A stretch of DNA of 64,000 bases, taken from Paenibacillus sp. BJ-4 (GTDB taxonomy: Bacteria > Bacillota > Bacilli > Paenibacillales > Paenibacillaceae). Below, in pieces: positions 18,202 to 25,779 of the stretch; the first letter of the stretch is position 1; every line of letters starts with the position of its first letter. Where the stretch lies: positions 62,315 through 126,314 of the forward strand of contig NZ_JAIVEM010000149.1 of the NCBI RefSeq assembly GCF_020404765.1. The letters are read 5' to 3'. The translations under genes were made by a program, and so were the position numbers. The notes beneath the pieces are model-generated. The model worked only from the letters and a program-made list of their open reading frames with translations, ran no database searches and had not been told where the DNA came from.

Positions 18202-19872
18202 ATGCTGATGAAACTGCAAGGTAAACTGGTGTTGAACGCGATGGTTTCTCTGATTGCTTGCCTAGCTTTAGTGGCATATATTATTTTCGAATTAATCCGT
18301 ATTAACTCACAAAGCAGTAATCTTGTTCCGGCTATGTTGAATGTACAGCAGCTTAATGCTTATTTGATTCAGTCGGGGCAGGCTTTACAAAATTATTCTT
18401 CAACCATGTCTGAAAGTAATAAAGCCGACGTGCTAAACCAGCTGACTCAGTCTGAAAAAACGATTAATTTGCTTTCACAGGGCATGATGCAGACCGATGC
18501 GCAGCAAAAGCGTTTAAATACAATTAAAACCAAATTCAGCGAGTTGAAGGCAGCAACGGAAAAAGCAATGAGTACTCAAAACAGCCCAGAGTCCAAGCGG
18601 GAGGCCATGCGTGTACAAGGGATTCAAAACGATGTATTTATGCTGGACCTGCTGACTAAGGCACGATATGACGAATATACAGAGGACTTGACCAGGAACA
18701 TTCGTTTTACCTGGCAATTGGCCTTGGCAGGTGCTGTTCTTCTTATGGTGGCGGTCGGGCTATATAATACATATACCTCCAGGCAACTTACCCTCAGAAC
18801 CCGCAAGTTAACGGATGCCGCGAAGCAAATTGCCGAGGGGAATCTGACTGTGCAAATCGCCCAAACGAAGGGACACGATGAACTGGATGAGCTCAACGAG
18901 TCGTTCCGGGTCATGATCGGCAACTTGCGTAACATCGTCCTTTCCATTGATCAGGCGGGTAATCGTGTCGATCTGATGGCTCGAGATATTGACCAGCATA
19001 ACGAAGCCATGAAGGAAATTGTGACTCAAGTCAGCACGTCAACAGAGGAACTGGCGATAGGCAGCCAGAAAATTGCCGAGGATCTGTCGACGACGGTTGG
19101 TGTTGTGGACGAGATGCAGCAGAAGTTTGAGGCCAATCTGCTGGAGACGACGCAGTCGACCGTGTATAGTGAGGATGCTTTGCGTGCCATTGAGCAGGGT
19201 ACTCAGGTCATGAGCGATCAACTGCGTATCGTCGCAGAAAATCGTTCAGCGATGGCCGAAGTGGAACAGACGGTCAAGGAGTTGGAAGCCAATGCAGCCG
19301 AGATTACAACCATGACCGGCTACGTATCTGAAATTGCCAGCCAGACATCGCTGCTGTCCTTGAATGCTTCCATTGAGGCTGCGCGTGCAGGTGAAGCGGG
19401 AAGAGGCTTTGCCGTCGTAGCCAATGAAGTAAAAAAACTGGCAAACCAATCGGAATCCGCTGTCAAGCAGATTTATACAGCTGTTGAAAGTATTATGCAG
19501 GCCATGGATAAGGTGAAGACTTCTGTGGCGCAAAGTCAGGAGCTGTTCCGTGAGCAGGAGAAGGCAACCTCCTCTACCGGAGAATCGTTCGCAGAGATTA
19601 GTGGCAAAGTGCAGCAAATTGCTGGCCAAGTCAGAAAGCTATCGACAGATATGAATGTATCGCGGGAACTAAGTATACAGGTGCAGCAAGCTATTGAAAA
19701 TATGAGTGCTATCACTCAGCAGTCTGCCGCAGGAAGTGAAGAAATTACGGCATCCACGGTGGAACAGAAGCGTTCCTTTGAGGAATCGGCTGAGAAGGTG
19801 AAAGAGCTTCGTCAGATTCGTGAGGAGATGCAGCGCGAACTGGATCGTTTCCAGGTGGAGAAAACGAGCTAA
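18202..19872 (+). CDS. Methyl-accepting chemotaxis protein
   Basis: 556 residues. Membrane helix 1 (about 9-31), an extracellular helical domain of about 140 residues (four-helix-bundle style), membrane helix 2 (about 171-193), a HAMP domain (about 194-250), then a long coiled-coil signalling domain. The hairpin tip is conserved: [20 protein letters not shown] followed by [17 protein letters not shown]. This tip binds CheA/CheW and controls swimming. AAGGAGGATGA precedes. Cotranscription with the BMP lipoprotein is likely because only 20 bp separate them and no terminator intervenes. Confidence 0.92.
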   Translation: MLMKLQGKLVLNAMVSLIACLALVAYIIFELIRINSQSSNLVPAMLNVQQLNAYLIQSGQALQNYSSTMSESNKADVLNQLTQSEKTINLLSQGMMQTDAQQKRLNTIKTKFSELKAATEKAMSTQNSPESKREAMRVQGIQNDVFMLDLLTKARYDEYTEDLTRNIRFTWQLALAGAVLLMVAVGLYNTYTSRQLTLRTRKLTDAAKQIAEGNLTVQIAQTKGHDELDELNESFRVMIGNLRNIVLSIDQAGNRVDLMARDIDQHNEAMKEIVTQVSTSTEELAIGSQKIAEDLSTTVGVVDEMQQKFEANLLETTQSTVYSEDALRAIEQGTQVMSDQLRIVAENRSAMAEVEQTVKELEANAAEITTMTGYVSEIASQTSLLSLNASIEAARAGEAGRGFAVVANEVKKLANQSESAVKQIYTAVESIMQAMDKVKTSVAQSQELFREQEKATSSTGESFAEISGKVQQIAGQVRKLSTDMNVSRELSIQVQQAIENMSAITQQSAAGSEEITASTVEQKRSFEESAEKVKELRQIREEMQRELDRFQVEKTS

Positions 19873-19919
19873 ACAGTAGGAATTATCTAAGTTTGTTGTA
19901 ATGAATATAGGCAGTTTAA

Positions 19920-19963
19920 AAGAAGGAGTCTACCCCTTGCCAACGGGGACTTCTTCTTTTTTG
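19920..19963 (+). terminator. Rho-independent terminator after the chemoreceptor gene
   Basis: AAGAAGGAGTC... and ...GACTTCTTCTT pair, with an inner CCCC/GGGG stem, followed by TTTTTTG. Confidence 0.9.
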
Positions 19964-20110
19964 ATTTTAAGGATGTGGCTTCTCTGAAGTTCCATTTTAC
20001 ATAGGCAGGGAATTCCACCTCTGGTGTCAAATAGATTTAAGAAGAGTTTGTTATTACATCTACATCCTGAGCAAGACAAGAAGGAAGCCCGGAAGGATGA
20101 AGTTACGGGA

Positions 20111-22480
20111 ATGCTGCGACTTAAGCTTCGACTAATGCTGAAAAATAAACAGACAAGACTGATTCTGGTGCTTACGCTATGCGTTTCGCTCGTTATTAGC
20201 GGGATTGGGCTGCTATCCTATTCAAGATATCGTGAAGGTTTGGATACCGAGCTGAACACACCTAATATAGAACTGCTGCAAATTAATCTGGATGTGACCA
20301 ATTGTGCTTTTCGTGAGTCTGATAACATGGCACTTGATGTGGCCTATCACCCCGATGTGGAGGCATTCGCTCATGCCCAGGCAGATGGGAAATCGTTATC
20401 CAATCATGCCGTCATTATAAAACGGCTCCATAAATACTTGAAAGCCCTTTCTTCACACGAAGAAATTGATTCGATTGAGGTGATCTCATTGGAGAATCAT
20501 GCGCTTGTATCCAGCAATTACGGCTTCTTGCCTGATTGGAAACAGGCACCGGATACCACTTGGGTTCCCTGGATTCAGGACATTCACAGAAAGCCGTTGC
20601 TGATTAAACGGAGGTGGTATGGCACAGACCCCCAGCACGGGACCGTAGAGTTGCTTTCGCTGGCCAGGCCCATAGTAGAGGATGGGAAGGTCATCGGTGC
20701 GGTGCTGATCAATCTGGATTACGACCGTTTTTTTTCCAAACTGTATATTCATTTATCCAACTCGCAATACGTGTATGATCTGGAAGGCGAACTGATCTAT
20801 CCCAAGCTGAGATCGTCTGTACCCTTAAAGGAAATGGAGAGGGTTTTGGAACAGCTGGATGTGAGTCCGTATGCTTATGTAGAGATAGGGAGCATGGAAT
20901 ATATGGCGAACCAGACCTTTTCTGATGTAACGGGCTGGCGCTTGGTATCACTCGTTCCTATGGACAAGCTGCTGAAAAATGTAAAGCTGGCACGCAATAT
21001 GATGTTGTGGCTGGCCTTTATCTCTATACTGGCTGGGTGCTCAGCGGTCTACTATTATAATTATGCGGCTTTTCGCCCCATGAAAAAGATTAACAGCCTG
21101 TTGAATTCGGGCAATAAAGGAACGCGCCAAGGAGGGTTGTACGACCTGGAGCCTGTGATTAGCAAGTTAGTTGGAGAGTTCCACCGCAAATCACTGGTGG
21201 TAGAGCGAAGCCTGCCAGAGCTGCGTTCCAAATATATTGAAGATGTCCTCCAGCGTAGGATGGGTATACAGGAAATGCGTATGAAATGGGATCAGTATTT
21301 TTCCGATTGGGACGGCAATTCCTTGGTTGTCATAGTCGTGTCGATCGACCGCTATTCCACGTGGTCCGCAAGTTTTCCAGAAGAGGATAAGATGCTGCTT
21401 AAGTATGCGCTGAACAATATTTTGCTGGAGACACTGGAGCCTTACTGGAAAGCGGTAAGCGCCCCGGATGAGGAGAGTGGCTTTGTTGTGCTGTTACAGT
21501 TCAGTGAGAGGGCATACGAAGCTGGTACGGAGGCTGCTGTCCAAGAGGGCATTGTGCTTTACAAAAGTGCAGATAGGCTAATTCAGGTTGTCGGTGAGCA
21601 TCTTCCTTTGACAATTTCTATTGGCGTTGGTCATGTAGTCGGAAACATTCAAGAGGCGCGGGAGTCCTATATAAAAGGAAAAGAGGCCCTTAACTTGCGT
21701 TTATATGAGGGATATGGACGTTCACATACAAATATGAATTGCAACATATGCGTGGAAAAGGATGGCACAGCGGATGTGCTGTCCAAGAAGCAGGCTCAGA
21801 ATTCAACGATGCTGGACGATCGGCGTATTGAAATGATTCGTGCTCTGGAGTCACAGGAACCGGGTGCAAGTGCCAAGCTGATGGGCCAATGGGTAGAAGA
21901 ACTTCGTCTGCACAGGATAGACCCAGTCCAAGTTTACCTGTCTGTCCATGAGTTGCTGGAAGATTTACTAAAATGGTGTGCCACCCAAAGTGTAACGCCA
22001 CCGGATAAGCTTGCTGATTATCATTGGAATCAGATTCTGACGCAGGATCTTCAAGACATTGAGGCATTGCTGGTCAACATTTTGACGGATATGGAAGAAA
22101 AATGGAATGGTCGCAGACGATCCAAGGATTTTGTGCGTGTGCAAGAGATGATTGATTATATGGAGCATCATCTGCATGTAAACATAGGGCTTCAGGAGAT
22201 TGCGGATCACGTTCACATGAGCGTGTCCTCGGTGAGCAGTATGTTCAAGGAAGAAACGGGGAGCACCGTTTACGACTATTTGACTGGACTACGTATGAAA
22301 AAAGCATGTACATTACTGTGCGAAACCCATCTGAAAATTAGTGAAATTGCAGATCAGGTCGGGTATCGGAATGAGAACAGCTTTATTCGTGTATTCCGCA
22401 AGCATAAACAGGTGACCCCGGGAAAATTTCGGGAAATCAGCAAATGTTCCAATGAATATGCAGATCGACCAAAAGGTTAA
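20111..22480 (+). CDS. Membrane-bound AraC-family transcriptional regulator with extracellular sensor
   Basis: 789 residues. Membrane helix 1 (about 16-38), an extracellular sensor of about 260 residues of dCache style, membrane helix 2 (about 297-319), an intracellular region of about 370 residues, and a C-terminal AraC DNA-binding domain (about 690-780) with two HTH motifs: IGLQEIADHVHMSVSSVSSM and ISEIADQVGYRNENSFIRVF. This architecture is common in Paenibacillus next to sugar uptake genes, where it senses an outside carbohydrate. A GTG 87 bases upstream would add 29 charged residues, but ATG 20111 with GGAAGGATGA matches the usual family start better. The likely targets are the two transporter genes downstream. 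Confidence 0.85.
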   Translation: MLRLKLRLMLKNKQTRLILVLTLCVSLVISGIGLLSYSRYREGLDTELNTPNIELLQINLDVTNCAFRESDNMALDVAYHPDVEAFAHAQADGKSLSNHAVIIKRLHKYLKALSSHEEIDSIEVISLENHALVSSNYGFLPDWKQAPDTTWVPWIQDIHRKPLLIKRRWYGTDPQHGTVELLSLARPIVEDGKVIGAVLINLDYDRFFSKLYIHLSNSQYVYDLEGELIYPKLRSSVPLKEMERVLEQLDVSPYAYVEIGSMEYMANQTFSDVTGWRLVSLVPMDKLLKNVKLARNMMLWLAFISILAGCSAVYYYNYAAFRPMKKINSLLNSGNKGTRQGGLYDLEPVISKLVGEFHRKSLVVERSLPELRSKYIEDVLQRRMGIQEMRMKWDQYFSDWDGNSLVVIVVSIDRYSTWSASFPEEDKMLLKYALNNILLETLEPYWKAVSAPDEESGFVVLLQFSERAYEAGTEAAVQEGIVLYKSADRLIQVVGEHLPLTISIGVGHVVGNIQEARESYIKGKEALNLRLYEGYGRSHTNMNCNICVEKDGTADVLSKKQAQNSTMLDDRRIEMIRALESQEPGASAKLMGQWVEELRLHRIDPVQVYLSVHELLEDLLKWCATQSVTPPDKLADYHWNQILTQDLQDIEALLVNILTDMEEKWNGRRRSKDFVRVQEMIDYMEHHLHVNIGLQEIADHVHMSVSSVSSMFKEETGSTVYDYLTGLRMKKACTLLCETHLKISEIADQVGYRNENSFIRVFRKHKQVTPGKFREISKCSNEYADRPKG

Positions 22481-22645
22481 TATGCTGGTGTTTTAGAAGA
22501 TAAATACGAAGATTAAGCGATAGCTGTGGCCCTCCACGGTGCGGTACATTGGCTTCATGTAAACGCAAAACATGGCCGAAAACGTTGGGGGGTGAAAGCG
22601 GGTGCATGCTGGGCCCGGTCTATTTTTTAGAGAAGAGGGCACGTA

Positions 22646-23653
22646 ATGAAGAAAAAGTCATGGCAAAAATATGTGCTGGTTGCGGCAGGAGTAGCTTTGC
22701 TTTCTGCCTTGAGTATCAGTGAATATGTGGATCACCGTACCCTGCTGGATCACAGCAGTACATTTCCTGCGAAGCCAATTACGCTCGTCGTTCCTTATGC
22801 GGCGGGGGGCGGTACAGATATTACTGCTAGAGCGCTGGCAAAGGCCGCTGAAAAGCATCTCGGTCAGCCGATCATTGTCGTTAACCGGACAGGCGGCGGC
22901 GGCTCCGTTGGGCTGATGGAGGGGGCCGAGGCGCAGGCGGATGGCTACACCGTAACGTATCTGGTTGCGGAGCTGACTACGTTACCCCATTTGGGGCTGC
23001 TGCCGCTCACCTATGAGCGCTTTAAGCCGCTGCTTCAAACCAATATGGACCCTTCTGCTATTACGGTCAGGGCGGATGCGCCATGGAAGACAGCGGAGGC
23101 ATTTATGGAGGATGCAGGGGCCCATCCCGGTAAGCTGAAAATGGGCAATGCAGGCACAGGGAGCATCTGGCACCTCGCTGCCGCGATGCTGGAGCAGAAA
23201 AGCGGAGTCCGCTTCACTCACATCCCTTATGAAGGAGCGGGTCCAGCTGTTTCTGCTTTGATGAGCGGATTCGTGGATGCTGTACCCGTCAGTCCCGCAG
23301 AAGTGAAAACATATGTGGACCAAGGGAAGCTTCGCATACTGGCGATTCAGGCAGACACCATTTCGGAAGCGTTTCCAAATGTGCCGACCCTACAGCAGGC
23401 CACTGGGCTGCGTGTACATTTTATTGGCACTTGGAGGGGGCTGGCTGTACCCAAGGATACACCGGATGAAATTGCCGGGACGCTAGCAGATGCACTGATC
23501 AAGGGGACGAAGGACGAGGAGTTCAGGGAGGAAATGCGTAAGCATGGATTAGGATTGCGTGTCAAGGATGCAGAGGCATTCGCACGGCAGCTGAAGGAGA
23601 GCCATGATACCTTCGCAAAACTGATTCCCGATCTCGGCTTGAGCCGCAAGTAA
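22646..23653 (+). CDS. TctC/Bug-family solute-binding protein
   Basis: 335 residues with an N-terminal signal or anchor (about 10-28) and no lipobox. The mature start FPAKPITLVVPYAAGGGTD is the hallmark of tripartite tricarboxylate transporter binding proteins, followed by HLGQPIIVVNRTGGGGSVG and GKLKMGNAGTGSIWHLAA. Such proteins bind carboxylates outside the cell and normally pass them to TctAB membrane subunits. Neither subunit is present here; the next gene is a KdgT-type permease 48 bp downstream. A weak cre-like half-site TGTAAACG lies at 22558-22565. Confidence 0.88.
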   Translation: MKKKSWQKYVLVAAGVALLSALSISEYVDHRTLLDHSSTFPAKPITLVVPYAAGGGTDITARALAKAAEKHLGQPIIVVNRTGGGGSVGLMEGAEAQADGYTVTYLVAELTTLPHLGLLPLTYERFKPLLQTNMDPSAITVRADAPWKTAEAFMEDAGAHPGKLKMGNAGTGSIWHLAAAMLEQKSGVRFTHIPYEGAGPAVSALMSGFVDAVPVSPAEVKTYVDQGKLRILAIQADTISEAFPNVPTLQQATGLRVHFIGTWRGLAVPKDTPDEIAGTLADALIKGTKDEEFREEMRKHGLGLRVKDAEAFARQLKESHDTFAKLIPDLGLSRK

Positions 23654-23701
23654 ACCGGCCTTGTTTTTGCATTGGCAAAAACGAAAGGGCTGAACGAAGT
23701 T

Positions 23702-24703
23702 ATGAAAATCAAACAAAACATTGATAAAATTCCAGGGGGCATAATGCTGGTGCCGCTGTTTATCGGCGCACTATTTCATACGTTCACTCCATGGGCAGGA
23801 GACTACTTTGGATCTTTTACTAAGGGGTTGATGACAGGGACAGTACCGATTTTGGCAGTGTGGTTTTTTTGTATGGGTGCTTCCATTGATGTGCGGGCAA
23901 CGGGTACAGTATTGCGTAAATCAGGCACGCTCGTATTGACTAAAATCGCAGTCGCCTGGGTAGTGGCGATCATTGCGTCCAGACTGCTGCCTGTTGGTGG
24001 CGTGGAAAGCGGGCTGTTTGCAGGTTTGTCCGTGCTGGCGCTGATTTCCGCCATGGATATGACGAACGGCGGGCTGTACGCCTCTATTATGCAGCAATAT
24101 GGCTCCAAGGAAGAGGCAGGAGCATTCGTGCTGATGTCTCTGGAATCGGGTCCGTTGGTGACAATGCTGATTTTGGGCAGTACCGGCTTGGCTGTTTTTG
24201 AGCCGCAGACATTTGTGGGCGCGGTATTACCATTTTTGGTCGGATTTGCATTAGGTAATCTGGACCACGATTTTCGCAAATATTTTGGTAACGCAACGCA
24301 GGCCCTCATTCCATTTTTCGGCTTTGCACTTGGCTGCTCCATTGACCTGAGTGTCATTGTCCAAACAGGCGTGCTTGGTATTTTGTTGGGTATCTTTGTC
24401 ATTATTATTACTGGTATTCCACTGATTCTGGCGGATAAATATATCGGCGGCGGCAATGGTACAGCAGGGATTGCAGCCTCCAGTACGGCAGGTGCAGCGG
24501 TAGCTAACCCGGTCATTGTCGCCAACATCAAGCCTGAGTTTCTGCCAGTGGCGCAATCAGCAACGGCATTAGTTGCGGCTTCGGTGATTGTGACTTCCAT
24601 TTTGGTGCCTATTCTGACGGCTTATTGGGCTAATTATATGAAGCGCAAGGGCGAATCCCAAGGCTCAGGGCCTGTAAATCCGGGTGCGAATGTACCTAAA
24701 TAA
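23702..24703 (+). CDS. kdgT: 2-keto-3-deoxygluconate permease
   Basis: 333 residues with about ten membrane helices. It follows the KdgT family closely: [53 protein letters not shown] and [18 protein letters not shown]. It imports 2-keto-3-deoxygluconate, a product of pectin or uronate breakdown, by proton symport. ATG 23702 gives the family-standard opening [13 protein letters not shown], although its ribosome site is weak; a TTG at 23672 is the alternative. The neighbouring membrane AraC regulator and TctC-like protein suggest an acid-sugar uptake unit, consistent with a uronate-dehydrogenase-like gene at 59.6 kb. Confidence 0.9.
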   Translation: MKIKQNIDKIPGGIMLVPLFIGALFHTFTPWAGDYFGSFTKGLMTGTVPILAVWFFCMGASIDVRATGTVLRKSGTLVLTKIAVAWVVAIIASRLLPVGGVESGLFAGLSVLALISAMDMTNGGLYASIMQQYGSKEEAGAFVLMSLESGPLVTMLILGSTGLAVFEPQTFVGAVLPFLVGFALGNLDHDFRKYFGNATQALIPFFGFALGCSIDLSVIVQTGVLGILLGIFVIIITGIPLILADKYIGGGNGTAGIAASSTAGAAVANPVIVANIKPEFLPVAQSATALVAASVIVTSILVPILTAYWANYMKRKGESQGSGPVNPGANVPK

Positions 24704-24773
24704 AGTTTCCATTACCCGGGAAATGCTTTTGCGGATAGACTACATTTCCTTACATCACAAAACTTGTCCTAAA

Positions 24774-24811
24774 ACGCTCCTGCAAACATACATATGTAAG
24801 CAGAGGAGCGT
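24774..24811 (+). promoter_or_regulatory. Hairpin that buries the ribosome binding site of the next gene
   Basis: ACGCTCCTGC (24774-24783) pairs with GCA-GA-GGAGCGT (24800-24811). The right arm contains the Shine-Dalgarno sequence GAGGAG of the gene at 24813, and the loop holds a small palindrome ACATATGT. The fold would hide the ribosome site. Confidence 0.45.
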
Positions 24812-24812
24812 G

Positions 24813-25166
24813 ATGGATTTGGAAAACAAGGTACGTCGCTACTATCAGTTAAAGCAGAAGCAAAAAGAAATTGAAGGCGAGCTGAGTGATCTGCGTAATG
24901 ACATTACAAATCATTGCACCCAACAGGAAGTGGCAGATTGGGAAATTGGCAGCTACCGGGTCAAGGTTGTACAGCAGCACCGCAAGGAATATGATCACAC
25001 CAAGCTGTATGATGCACTGCCTGATCCGCAGCTATGGCGCTTGTTTTCCAAGCCGGATACTGCTAAGATTGCCAGCTTGCTTAAACTGAAGGTCATCGCG
25101 GAGGAGCAAATAAAAGATGCCGTTTCTCTGAAAACGGTGACGCTGTTGCAGGTGGACAAAAAATAA
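24813..25166 (+). CDS. Small coiled-coil protein of unknown function
   Basis: 117 residues starting MDLENKVRRYYQL. Residues about 5-35 are strongly charged and helical (KQKQKEIEGELSDLRND), probably a coiled coil; the remainder alternates short strands and helices and contains WEIGSYRVKVVQQHRKEYD. I do not recognise a family. The start was set by CAGAGGAGCG just upstream; the in-frame extension to 24684 has no ribosome site. The ribosome site lies inside a hairpin. The gene could be cotranscribed with kdgT. Confidence 0.7.
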   Translation: MDLENKVRRYYQLKQKQKEIEGELSDLRNDITNHCTQQEVADWEIGSYRVKVVQQHRKEYDHTKLYDALPDPQLWRLFSKPDTAKIASLLKLKVIAEEQIKDAVSLKTVTLLQVDKK

Positions 25167-25167
25167 A

Positions 25168-25201
25168 TAAAAGAGCTGACCCCGTTTTCGGAGCCAGCTC
25201 T
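25168..25201 (-). terminator. Bidirectional terminator between convergent genes
   Basis: AGAGCTGACCCCG and CGGAGCCAGCTCT form a stem with loop TTTT. Read leftward it is followed by TTTTATTTATTTTTT, so it best ends the DUF1641/fdhA operon. Confidence 0.75.
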
Positions 25202-25283
25202 GTATACCTTATACTAAGATGTCCCCGTCAATAACTCTCCAGCCATTAATTCTCTGGTTGCTTCCAACTACATGCTATATTAA

Positions 25284-25766
25284 CTATTTATTGGACAATC
25301 CTTTTCCCATTCCTTTAAGAAAATGAATGCCAAAGCCCATCGCCCGGTTTACATCCGGATCATTTAGTGCCTTCATAAGATCGCGCAGCCGAGTCTTTTT
25401 GTTCTGCTGTAGATGCTTTTCGGCTTCGCTCAGGCCTGAAGTCACGCTGCTTGCCAGCTTGTTCATCAGCTCGGGGTCTATCTCCGACAGCATTCCGGCT
25501 GCGCCCATCAGATTGTTGATGATATTGGTTACAGGTTTGCGTGTCGCTTGTCCCACAGCGATTTTGGCGATGCTTTCTTTGGCTTTCAGCATAGACTGTA
25601 CTGCTTCGAGCAGACCGCTGTCGTGCAGCTCACGTACAATTTCAAGCGTCTTCTGCAATGCGGCTTCATTATCCGCCAAATCAGCAGTAAGCTGATCCAG
25701 CGATTGCTTTTGTCGTTCTTCTGCTGTCAAAACACGTTTTCTCACAATTGAAATTGGCTTAGCCAT
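25284..25766 (-). CDS. DUF1641 protein, formate-dehydrogenase associated
   Basis: 160 residues starting MAKPISIVRKRVL. The conserved DUF1641 core is present (about 45-150), including LLEAVQSMLKAKESIAKIAV and a C-terminal DPDVNRAMGFGIHFLKGMG. Members are found beside YrhE-type formate dehydrogenases in Firmicutes; they are thought to be accessory subunits, but their exact function is not established. AAGGAGGTCGG precedes the ATG. The gene follows fdhA with a 13-bp gap and must be in the same operon. Confidence 0.85.
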   Translation of the reverse strand: MAKPISIVRKRVLTAEERQKQSLDQLTADLADNEAALQKTLEIVRELHDSGLLEAVQSMLKAKESIAKIAVGQATRKPVTNIINNLMGAAGMLSEIDPELMNKLASSVTSGLSEAEKHLQQNKKTRLRDLMKALNDPDVNRAMGFGIHFLKGMGKGLSNK

Positions 25767-25779
25767 GGGTCCGACCTCC

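Noticed and set aside
23803-24600. 265-codon ORF antisense to kdgT
   Set aside because: Composition (Pro/Thr/Ala-rich, repetitive) is typical of an antisense shadow of a membrane-protein gene; the forward frame is a clear KdgT.
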